This document shows positions 12,401 through 24,400 of a DNA stretch of 64,000 nt, piece by piece. A program made the position numbers and the translations under genes. This stretch comes from Notospermus geniculatus (lineage: Eukaryota; Nemertea; Pilidiophora; Heteronemertea; Lineidae), in assembly GCA_002633025.1 (NCBI GenBank), contig NMRB01001497.1:7762-71761 (forward strand), written 5' to 3'. Position 1 is the stretch's first letter. Each line of letters opens with the position of its first letter. The notes beneath the pieces are model-generated. The model did not search any database. It saw nothing but the letters and a program-made list of their open reading frames with translations, and was not told where the DNA came from.

Positions 12401-15400
12401 NNNNNNNNNNNNNNNNNNNNNNNNNNNNNNNNNNNNNNNNNNNNNNNNNNNNNNNNNNNNNNNNNNNNNNNNNNNNNNNNNNNNNNNNNNNNNNNNNNNN
12501 NNNNNNNNNNNNNNNNNNNNNNNNNNNNNNNNNNNNNNNNNNNNNNNNNNNNNNNNNNNNNNNNNNNNNNNNNNNNNNNNNNNNNNNNNNNNNNNNNNNN
12601 NNNNNNNNNNNNNNNNNNNNNNNNNNNNNNATCCTTGCTGTAAAACATCGTTTTTCCACCAAAGTTAGTCAATTTTTTAACTGTCAACCAGAGATGAATA
12701 CCTGATATTTTAAAGACAAGCCTTGATTCATGAAAACTATCAAACCCTCGTCGATAAGATGAGATTGTTGTGAGAATCTCAGTGTGACTGTTTGGGCGAA
12801 GCCTGCACCATGTGCACACAGTGATAGGCCGACATGGGGTGTGCGGGGGAATATCGCCCATAAAATGGAAATCTATCCCGTGGCGTGTACTGCGCACGTA
12901 CTGTGCACTTAACACACAGTGTACTTTACTGCGCTGCGTGCCTCCCTCGCGCGGCCCTTGCGTCGGAGGCGCGAGGGACTGTGTGGACGGCGCGCAGGGT
13001 AGAATCTCTCATGCATTGCGTGAGACGTGGACGTCCCGCGCGCGGGATACGCAGTGCGGTGGACTTTAATTATGGACTGTACTGTAAGTGATATGTTTAG
13101 CTTCTGTTCTCCTACCTTCTCTCTCTTGAGCTTCTCCCTCCTCTCCTTCTCTCTGTTCTTCACCTTCATCACCCAGGCAACACAAAAACAAACACACAAT
13201 GAAACCCTTTACAGACAGAAGATATTTGTGATCCGCTCTAGAAAGTAGGCACAAGTCGCAACTGAGGAAAGGGTTATGGCCTTACAACACCATATCAGGA
13301 AACCACTGCAGCAGAAAGGGCCTAGGGGGTTAAATCATTGAAGATTGGCAATCCAACACTTACCTTCACCTGCTTCTTCTTCTTCATCTTCCTCCTCTTC
13401 TTCTTCTTCTTCTGAAGATGCTTGTTCTACGGTTTCATTTTCTAAACCTGTTTCTTCACCTGATAAAGTAAATAGAGAAGTAATCAGGACAAGAAAAGAA
13501 GAACTCATCGATGACAACCAATCAGGGGAGAGATTCACATCCTGGTTTTTATGGTATGCTTTGTTAGAAATTTCAGGGGTGTCAGCGATCACTTTGAGGG
13601 TAGTCAAGAGGAATTTTTATTAAACAAGTACATTTATGAGTTTTTTTCCAATTCTATACTAGGTGCATTGGAATACAAGTCAAGGTTGTTGAAAACTGAC
13701 CTCAAACCTATGAAACAAACAATATGTAAGGTTAGAAAGAGAAACAATGTGTGCAGGTTAGAAGGAGACGCTAAAGCACAACCAAGAACACTGCGGTCGT
13801 TCCATTGGTTATAAGGCTTAAGCCCCGTTTCCACTACAGCGAATTCCGCCGTGGTTTGCGGCGAGCGGTGCGATTTTCACAGGGTTTTGGATAATCCTTC
13901 AATGGCTCAACAAATGGCGTGTTAATCACAGTAATCCCAATGCCTGTGAAAACAGCTCTGCTCACCGCAAACCGCGGCGGAATCCGCAGTAGTGGAAACA
14001 GGCCTTTACAGGCCCTCCATAGACTTGCTTGAATCATTTCTATCAGGCAAAATTGAGGGGTGCCAGTAGTACCAAGTAGGAACTTTCGAGCCTGAATTTA
14101 ACTTGTGACAATGATTCCGGTCAGTCTATTGAAGGCCTGTTACTAGAAGTATAATCAATAGAACGACCAGAGTGAAGAAAGAATTTGTGTTATGTCACTG
14201 TGAACAAAACAGGCTGAACCAACACCCCATAACAAACTCATTCCTTTGTCTTCAATGACCACAACCCTCCATAAGCGAGGCATCAAAGATAACATGCAGA
14301 ACAAGAAAGATAGTTAACTGTGGTGTACAAGGACAGAAGGAACAATGGCTAAGTCAACAGCGACTTTTGGCAAGGCTCTGTATCATCGATCCGTGTCACG
14401 TATGACGTATCGAGCTAATGCATTTTCTATTTAAGTCGTACGTCATACGTGACACGGATCGACGATACGGAGCCTTGCCGAAAGTCCTTAATATCTTTGG
14501 GCTGCAATTTTCAACGGAGCAGTACGGCCAAAGTCAAGGTTGTACTTGTATTACAATCAACTCAAGACTCAGCTTGCTCTTTCTGGTACTGAGCTGCAAC
14601 TAAACAAAGTGTCTTATAAAATGCTCTGAAGAGGTCCAACGATGTTAATAGGTGAGGGGACGTCTTACTCTACTGGTACAGTACAGCCAACGACAGAGGT
14701 GGATAAAATAATTGTGCCAGGCTCCCATGTTTTAACCTCATTCGATCGTTGGGAGAAACTTGGCAAGAAATCTCAATCTAGACATTTTGCGGGCAGGTTT
14801 TATCTAAAATGTGCTAAGAATGTTCTAAACTAAAAGCAGCTGGCAAGAGAAATTGGATAAACATGACCACCGCCTCCCAGACCTGTTCTGTGTTTTCAAA
14901 TAAGTCACAGGATGTTTACTTCAGTGATGGGGCACATGAAACTGAGAATTGTCAGTCCAGTGGTAGCAAATATTGAGCACAGTGAATAAAATGTGACCCG
15001 CTCTAGCAAAAGTAGGCGCTTGTCGCAACCGAGGAAAGGGTTAATGACCTAAACAGAGCTTGTGCAGATGATGTCATCACGAAAAAATCCGCCATCTTGA
15101 TGGTCAAATTAACGTCAAATGACGTCGGCGACCCACGTGGTGCAGTTTGTTGTCAGCGCAAGTGGCGTGTGTGCGTCTTCAACCATGACGCGATCTACGT
15201 GTGGCGCACTTTGTCGTTGACGTCAGCACGGTGGAATGCCGGTCAAAAGTGACATCATAATGAGCCACTGCACAAGCTCTATACAGCTGAAATATACGTC
15301 TCTGCAGGTTGACAATAGTACCGGTTGTGGACAGCAGTGATAATAGTTGAGTAAACTGATGACCAATGATGATCACTAGTGACATGCGCCTGCTTTTGCT

Positions 15401-18400
15401 AGATTGGGTCACAAATGAAAGCACCAATGATTTGGAGGGAGGCGAATGATTGATCAAATTCAATCACTGCGTCAACCAATTTCTCCTGCCAGCTTGGAAG
15501 AAAAGGCGTAAAAAGCGCTGCCACACGAAGGCAAGAATACCTTTTACAGTACCGTCAGTGTTGAATTCTATTTCACCGAATAAAAGTTTGATGTCCGCTT
15601 GAGCTTGGGTCTCGTCGGAAGCACCATGGACGGCATTGGCTTTGATGTCTGTACCAAATGTGGCTCGAATACTGGAAACAAAAATGAACTTCAGTTCTGA
15701 TAAGGAAAGAAGAAGTAGGTATTTGTATTAGACTTTCCCATCAGGGCCAAAGCCATTTAGCGTGTTCGATTACTTCCACCGGCCAGATACTAGCGCTTTC
15801 TCAGACACGCGCATTGGAGGCCAATAAAAGAACACTGTCATGTTAGACACGAGTAAAGTGTCATGGCGGATACTCGTGTCTAACACGACAGTGTTCTTTT
15901 TCTTTTGCACGCCGATGTACCCACTAATGTATGTGAGGGCTGTGTGCATCTACATTCGGAAGTGACATCATGCTCTGCATGCTTGGATACTTCCCTAAGT
16001 AACCGGCTCAGGGGGAGGGTTAGTAGCGCCTGGCGCGACAGGCCTGACTTGGAAAACTTCCCGTAAATATAACGCTGTCGTGCCAGGCCGGTGTAGGCAA
16101 GAGTAAGTTTTCGAACATGCTAATTGCATTACGGTATTGGCTCTGGTAAGTACAGCAGAAGAGGCCATCTCAAGCTACACATATTCCTCACTTGGATGGG
16201 GCCTTTTACTTGCCCTTGCAAAGGCAAAAGATACAAGGCACCATGGCTTACTGTCCCATGTAACGGACTGAAGAGCCAGGGATCAAACACATCTTACCAT
16301 TCTGGGTTCTCTTCTTTAGCTTTTTCAGGATCTGTCGGCCCCATCAAGGACCGCCATCCCTCCACAGCGTCATTTCGTGACAGGACCATGAATAACGTCG
16401 GACCACTGGTCATGTGATCAGATAAGTCATTGAAATAATCTTTGTCTTTATGGTCTTTGTAGATCGCCTCAACGACTTCTGAGTTTAGTTCTGTCTCTTG
16501 CCGTGCGGCGATACGGAACCCAGCCTCCCGAATCTTATTCATAATATCGTCTGCAAAAGATGGGAGATTGAAATATTGAAAAAATCAGAGAACAGGTAAT
16601 GCTCACAGCTTTCTAACCTGTGAAAGAAAGTTCCAATTTTTTTGAGGGTACTAATTTCTTCAAAATCAGCAAAAACCCATCAAATTAAAGAAAACGCAAC
16701 CATCCACACATACCCAGGAACCACTGCCCAGGCCCCGCCGAATCAGCGCCGTGCTCTTTCTGGCCCCAGCCAATCAGCACGCAGCTCTCCTGAACCTTCC
16801 CAGGGAAGCTCCCGGGGCAGCATAACCGCCGGAACTTGCCCATGTCTGTTGAGCTCATCAGCTTGAAATGCCCCCCCCCCCGCGCAGCGAAAAAAAGCTA
16901 GCTATGGCCCAGGGATGTAACCTGCAGGAGTCTTAGATCACCTTTTGTTTGATATGCGTCTGGTTTGATGACGGCCATCGTCTGCTGCATCGGGAAGAAA
17001 AAGTTCAGTTCTTCATCGGCTTTTGTCTGTGAATCTGACCCGTGGAGTGGATTGATGAGGTCTTCATCGAAAGAATACTGCGCTCGTAAACTGGAAAAGT
17101 AACCAAAATCTTGTTAAAGAAAATTATTCACGGCAGTCAAAAATTACATTAAGAATTTCATGGCCCACGAAATTCACCACTTCAAAATTACAAATTTCAT
17201 ATTTCATCAGATCCCCTGTTGCGGGCCCATGAAATGTATGGGCCTCGTTAGATTGTACAGCCTGCATAGGAAGTCGGTATTGGTGAGACCTCCCTGTATC
17301 TTCAGGGTCAGGGTAGACTGATTGATGCAATCTCCATCAAATATGAGCCTGCACGAGCGTGGAAGATTTGTACCCCAGACCAAATCCTAAATCAAATGCC
17401 TTGTCAAACTGCACTGTTCGCCGCAAAATCACGGCGGAAAACCCTGTGGCGGAAACGGTCCTCACCTGTGAGGAGCTTCTGTTTTAGCCACCTGTACTTC
17501 CTTCGGTCCGAGCAAGTCTCTCCAACCTGCGATGGCTTCGACCCGTGCGAGACCAAGAGCCAGTAAAGGTCCATTTGACATCCGTGTTGTAAGTTCATCA
17601 AAATATTCCTCTCCAACATGTTCTTTGTAAAATTCCTCAGCCTGTTCTTTTGTAAGTTGAATTTCTTTTTGTAGTGCAACCTGGAATCCAGCCTCCTCAA
17701 TCTTAGCCAGGATTTCCTCTGCAAACGTAATGCGAGACATAAGGATTATGATATAGAATAACAGTGTTAACGCCACTGACCCTCATCAACTCAACTCTTG
17801 CAACCTGCATTTTTTCCGATAAATACCGACGTCAAATGAGTGCTTCAGTAAGACGGGCGCAATCACGCTCGCGCTGCTGCGTGCCGCAAAATTCCACCGA
17901 GGAGATCGATTGGCCACGCTCCTCCGCATTCTTGAAGTAACTGACCATCAAATTTCACGAGTGTGAACAGCTCTCCTCGAGCTTTCGAGGAGCTCAACTG
18001 ATTGAGCTCCTGCAGATTTCAAACGTGAAGCACTGTCAACTCAGAGACGATGGGGGGGNGGGGGGGGGGCATATTATTTGCCAGTTTTCTGAGATAAAGT
18101 GTTATTATTTCCAGGTCTAAGTCCAGTAGCACATCAGGCGATACCGTAAGTGATCTGATCACAAGTGAGCAAAACTGGATGCTGGCGCCAGGTGTGCCCT
18201 GGATAGTAATGCATGGAATCTTGTCGCCAGCGATTCTCGCTCATTATCAAACAATACCAATAGTGATATCGCCTAGCAAGGCTGGCAAGATCAGTGGCGA
18301 CTAGATCATTAGCAATATCACCTGGTGTGCTGCTGAGTTATGGAATAACCCCAAACGATATATTGACGAATTTACCCTCACCTTTGTTATTTGCAAGTGC

Positions 18401-21400
18401 GTCGGGCCTGATGAGCGCAAGGGTTCGTTCGATCTTTGGTGCCTTCTCTTTTTTGCCCTTCTTCTTCTTCTTACCCTTTTTGGGTTTGGCCACAGTTTTC
18501 GTCGGCACAGCAAAAGATGGGAAGAAGAAGGCAAGTTCCCTGAAAAAAGGAAATTGGACAATCGGAACAAGGAAACTAAGGAAGTGAGCATTCCCAGTTG
18601 CCAAGGCCATGCTCCAAGACATGTAGACTGATCGCCATAGGTGCAACAGTGCATGTATGGCAAGGGACAAATCTCAAGAACTGTCCCTTGTCCACATCTA
18701 CCTTGGGCCTGTTTCATAAAGTGACTTTAAGCTAATGGTACCATTAACTCAATGCATTTTCCATTTGGTTAAAGGTATCATTAGCCTAAAGTCACTTTAT
18801 GAAACAGGCCCCTGGACTGCACGACCAGGGGTAGGAGCGGATCCAGGATTTGGGAAAAGAGGGGCGCCCTGTGCTAGGAACATTGAAATTTGCGCCAAAT
18901 TCGTGAATTTCACGGTCGATTTTACAGATTTTTTGGCTAAAAGAAAGGGGGAGGCGAGCGCCTGGCGCGCCCCCCTCTGGATCCGCACCTGAGGGGGTTG
19001 TGGGACGTCAAATGCACAAGCCGCCTCTAACACCGCGGCTTCCTCTATTGTCGCTGCTGATGCTGAATACAATGAAGACACTAATTCCAACTTACGCATG
19101 AGCCGTATCCTTACTGTCACTAGCATGAAGGGCATTGGTAAGTTTCTCTGTACCATAGAGGGCACGTAAACTATCGGGGGCATTCTCTTTCGCCTCCTCC
19201 ACATCCTTAGGCCCGAGGAGATCACGGAATTCATCTATGATACCAGCATCACCTTTTGATAAGACTAGGACGTAACTTGGACCACTCGACATGAATTTGA
19301 CAAGTTCTTCGAAATATTCCTGCAGAAAATGAAATGGTCCATGGACCATGTGCTCACCGGGTTGGACATAACAGTCTAATGACAGACATGACAGAGGGAT
19401 GAGCAATCTGGGTCAAGTCATTCCCGAGTAGGTGCACTTTGGGACACGTCGTTCCTGAGTTACCGCACTTTGACGATTTTCGGTTTACGCCACCTGGCGG
19501 CCATATNCTGGAGACTTACCAAATTATATTTTCATACTGCTCTCAGAAAGCTTCTATGGAAATTCAAATTGAGTCGAACCAAAACAGGAAAACATAAATA
19601 ATAGCATATGTAAATTTACAGAAAGTTCTGGGGACTCTGCTCCAGGCACTTTCTGTAAAATTGTTACTGTAGGAGGATAACTGCGATGCCTGTATGTCGC
19701 GCAGGAACAACGTGTTTGGCAGAGGAGTGAATACAATGAAGAATGACTCTAGTGTCAGCTCCCTCATGCTCTCAGCATGCTGACATAAACTTCAGGACCA
19801 CTAGCTTTTAACTACATCGCCAATGCCCCAGCTGCAACAATGATCTTCCCATGTCATGCATGTATAGCTGCCCTTTTCAGTTTGTCACAACAACAACATG
19901 GTATCAGTATTTCTGAAGGACAGTTCACATCCTTGGTCAATACGTCTACGCCTTGTTCCCTGACCTAAGAGAACCATTAGTCAAGCGGCTAAGGTCAATT
20001 TTTTGGCAGAATTGTTCATTTTTTGGGGAAAGTGTCAAATTTTGTATGGGTGTTCTTTAGGTCCATACAAGTCATTTTCTAACGAGACCCCAAAAAATCA
20101 CGCCCCCTGGTGGCCGCCATCTTGAATTTAAAAATGGCTGCCCTCGGGATCTGAAGCATGCAATATCTCAGAATCTACTGGAGATAAAAACGTAATTCCA
20201 GCTTCTATACCCATGTTTTCTAGTACTGCGAGTTCAATGGTGCACGCAGAAAATTGATTTTTGGCATCCGCCATATTGGAATCCAAGATGGCCGCCATTT
20301 TCGGCAAAAATCGTTAATACCTTGATGAATTGGACGAATTGGATGAATTTTGTCTCCACATCTATGTTTTTACGTCCAAGGAATTCAATGATACGTGTAA
20401 AATTTTGATCCAAAAGAACGGCCATATTGGAATCCAAGATGGCTGCCATTTTCGGCTAAAATCGTTAATATCTTGGAGGTCCATTGGACGAATTGGATGA
20501 ATTTTGCCTCCACACCTATGTTTTTACGTCCAAGGAATTCAATGGTGCACGTAAAATTTTGATCCAAAAGGGCGGCCATATTGGAATCCAAGATGGCTGC
20601 CATTTTCGGCTAAAATCGTTAATATCTTGGAGGTCCAATTGGACGAATTGGATGAATTTTCCTCCACACATGTTTTTACGTCCAAGGAATTCAATGGTGC
20701 ATGTAAACATTTGATCCAAAAGAGCGGCCATATTGGAATCCAAGATGGCTTGCCATTTTCGGCTAAAATCGTTAATATCCGGAGGTCCAGTTGGAAAAAT
20801 TGGATGAATTTTGCCTCCACACCTATGTTTTTACGTACAAGGAATTGAATGGTGCCTGTAAAATTTTCATCCAAGACGGCGGCCATATTGGAATCCAAGA
20901 TGGCCGCCAATGCACTTTTAAGTTCTTCAAAACATAAAGCGGCTGTCACAGATTTCCAATGATTAAAATCAGTGAAATTTTGTGGCAGCCACATGGTGTT
21001 GCCTCACTTCAAATGCTTCTTGTCTTCTGATATTTCAGAGGCAATGAAATGCCAGTAGGAACCAGAATCATATTGATAGTTGTCATATTTTGGCTTTGTT
21101 TCATGTACAAATGTAAGTTCTGCATTTATATATTCAAGCCTGTTCTATAGCTGTTCTATCTTGAAATATTGGCATTCCACATATTAACACAAGGCTTGAG
21201 CAGTTGTCAGTGTGGTTTAAATTCAAGTGATGAACAAGCATTACGAGGGGCATGGGTTTTACGTCCCTGTCAGGCAGTTGTTGCTCAGATGCCATTTCAA
21301 ACCTACCGCTAAAAGAAGTGTGCACTTACTTAAGGTACAAGTATTGTACGCCTATTCATTTGGACATGGTTACATTCACTAATGTAACAAATGGCAGCAC

Positions 21401-24400
21401 CGATGTTTCACATAAACCATCCAAAAACATTTTAAAACCAGAAAATCCTTGGAATAAGGAATCAACAAGTGCTGTAACTGGACGCAAGGACCCTGATCGC
21501 CGTGGAGCGGCAAATGCGCGAAGCGCGACAAAACACTGAGGCGGGTCACATCGATTCATACCACCTTAGAGACGCAATCTCACCGCCTGACCAAAAACTG
21601 CCGAAATGGTCATTCTATGCGGATTGAAGGCGAAATTTCTTTATGGAGGCCTGCGGAAGGTTATTTAACGCTCTTCAGGTCGGGTGGGTCCTTCAAAGCT
21701 ATTGTGAAATTTGATTTACAGGCGAAAAAGAACCCCAAAAATGTGTCGTATACGTCATCAAATTGAGAACAATATATGCATGAGCTCGCCGAAGGGCTTC
21801 CGAAGTATGCCGAAGAACGCTCGGAACCTGTTACTCTTTCCAACGCATAAGTCAGACGGCTTGTTCATGTAATAATGCTTGCCTAGGTTACAATGGAGCT
21901 GATCGTTGTTTAACAAATAACGAGGCCAAAAACATTCAGATCGTTACTATAAGCTGATTAAATTGTGAATTAGGCCATCGCCGCATTTGTATCACTAATT
22001 CCCTGTTGTCGTGGCGAGCCCGGTAGCCCAGTGGTTAGAGCATAGGTAATCAGTCGTTTCCGACATCTCATGATCTGTGGGTTCGAGTCCCGTTGGATTA
22101 AGATTGTTCTCCCCATTTTTTTCTTTCACGTACGTTTTCTGTGTTTGTAAGTAGTCTTTCCCCGCTATTATTTTTCTTTCCCCACCCTCAAACCGCAGCA
22201 ACTCCACTCTCTCTGCATGATCTGACACCACAAAACGTCACTTCGCGAACGCTGTCGCCATCAGGCTGGTATATGGCTAAACACGTAGACACCTCTCCTC
22301 ACACCCGACAGCTATACTGAAGCTGTCGGGTGTGAGGAGAGGTCACTGCCCACTTCCAACATGATCCCCAAACATCACCGATCCATCGCCCCCTGTTCCC
22401 ATCATTCTGGATTTCAGCATATTTCCAGAACGAATGACAAGTACAGCTATAGAACAGGCTTAAATATATACATGTAGAACTTACATCTGTACATGAAACA
22501 AAGCCAAAATATGACAACTACCAATATGATTCTGGCTCCTGCTGGCATTTCGTTGGCTCTGAAATATCAGAAGACAAGAAGCAGTTGAAGTGAGGCAACA
22601 CCATGTGGCTGCCACAAAATTTCACTGATTTTAATTATTGGAATTTTGTGACAGCCGCTTTATGTTTTCAAGAACTTAAAAGTGCATTGGCGGCCATCTT
22701 GTATTCCAATATGGCCGCTGTCTTGGATCAAAATTTTACATGCACCATTCAATTCCTTGTATGTAAAAACATAGGTGTGGAGGCAAAATTCATCCAATTC
22801 GACCAACTGGACATCAAGATACATGTATTAACGATTTTAACCGAAAATGGCAGCCATCTTGGATTCCAATATGGCCGCTCTTTTGGATCAAATTTTACAC
22901 GCACCATTGAATTCCTTGGACGTAAAAACATAGGTGTGGAGGCAAAATTCATCCAATTCGTCCAACTGGACATCAAGATATTAACAATTTTAGCCGAAAA
23001 TGGCCGCCATCTTGGATTCCAATATGGCCGCTGTTTTGGATCAAAATTTTACACGCACCATTGAATTCCTTGGACGTAGAAACATAGGTGTGGAGGCAAA
23101 ATTCATCCATTTCGTCCAATTCATCAAGATATTAACGATTTTTGCCGAAAATGGCGGCCATCTTGGATTCCAATATGGCGGATGCGAAAAATCAATTTTC
23201 TACGTGCACCATTGAAATCGCAGTACTAGAAAACATGGGTATAGAAGCTGGAATTACGTTTTTATCTCCAGTATATTCTGAGATATCGCATGTTTTAGAC
23301 CCTGAGGGCAGCCATTTTTAAATTCAAGATGGCGGCCACCAGGGGGCGTGTTTTTTGGGGTCTCGTTAGAAAATGACTTGTATGGACCTAAAGAACACCC
23401 ATGCAAAATTTGACACTTTCCCCAAAAAGTGAACGATTGTACCCCTTAGCCGCTTGACTACATTGTCTTCTGCAAGACTTACAGGAACTTGCAACGGTTC
23501 ATGCCTCAATATGTACCAGATAACTGGTCTTCCCGCTTGATATGCAGCAATTAAACGCTTGAAAATTTCTCCGTCCGATTTCAGGGCTCTGTATTCCCCT
23601 TTGCGGCATCTGCCTGGGTCTCACGCAGCAAACAGAAAGCGACACTCAAAGAAGACATCATGGGATGTATTTCTTGAGGGTAACCCACTTTTAAATGAGG
23701 TGGGAATTAGGTCTGACACCTTGTCTGAGTCCGCATAGTGCAAAACTTATTTGCAGAATTTACAAAGTACATGTACCATATGTCTGTTGTGACAAAGGCT
23801 GTGTTCACTTGTTCTGTACNAGACGTGCTTTTGCAAAAAGTCTTCCATGCCCTATGGCTACTGCAGGCTTGCTGATGGAGAAGCACCCTGCATGAACAGG
23901 CAATGATGTTATCATCATTCTCTGATGATAGTGATACACTGCCAATCTGAACTTTGACCCTTTCTGGGATTGTGACCCCTGACACCAACCATGTTAGTTA
24001 GCACTCCCATTTATTCCTTTGCCAAATCAGCAAGAAGTATATTCATTCCCATTGAAATCAAGTTCACTTGATTGCGTGTAGTCAGTGTGGGAATATTAAT
24101 CAACATTCTCAAGATCAAGTGTACAACCACGATTTTCTCAAACAACTTATCACATTTGACCATCAAAATCAAGCCTCAGAATTACAGCAGACATAGAAAA
24201 AAATATCCCTGTAGCAGATCTGTATCAGCTTAATGTTTTAAGAATGTACCATGCACAGTTGTGGAGACAGGGAGATAGGTTGTCCAATGTTGTGGCTATA
24301 TCTGAAATCCTAGCCGTTTTCGAGAAAACACGCTATTTACGATGTAATTCTAATACATTTTCCTTTAATTTTGAAAATAAAAAAGCCATTATATCATTCC

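Larger units (their letters stand above)
15541..17090 (-). other. NME8: Third NDP-kinase domain
   Basis: Residues about 461-601, from exons 16942-17090 (MAVIKPDAY), 16298-16550 (IREAGFRIAA, HMTSGPTLFMVL, GWRSLMGPTDPEKAK) and 15541-15671 (CIRATFGTD, ANAVHGASD). Lys466 and the catalytic His573 are both present, so this is the domain most likely to retain kinase chemistry. The last core exon ends in phase 1, the phase shared by every tail exon that follows. Confidence 0.9.
19978..23460. mobile_element. 3.48-kb fold-back element with ~1.1-kb inverted arms made of ~150-bp tandem repeats
   Basis: Starts TAGTCAAGCGGCTAAGG and ends with its complement CCTTAGCCGCTTGACTA. The arms (about 19978-21155 and 22443-23460) are inverted copies. 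Each contains four or five tandem ~150-bp units carrying TTGGATTCCAATATGGCCGC and a CCAAGATGGCNGCCA-type block. The period is close to a multiple of three, so long frames run through the arms (20539-20994 minus, 22603-23064 plus), both starting MWLPQNFTDFN. I read these as repeat artefacts, not genes. The centre (about 21156-22442) has no transposase. It holds a tRNA-like segment and a short palindrome. Probably a non-autonomous element of the fold-back class; sea urchin TU elements have comparable architecture. It sits in an intron of the dynein intermediate chain gene. Confidence 0.85.

Noticed and set aside
12136-12915. Long frames on both strands around 12.2-12.9 kb
   Set aside because: They consist of N from the assembly gap.
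18980-19060. Alanine-rich open frame between two dynein-gene exons that looked like an exon
   Set aside because: The flanking phases do not match (joining gives a stop), and skipping it gives a perfect family match (TAHAELAFFFP). Part of it is a GCGGATCCAGGAT element.
22014-22102. Functional tRNA gene
   Set aside because: A and B boxes are present but the acceptor stem does not pair and the T stem is weak; no convincing cloverleaf.
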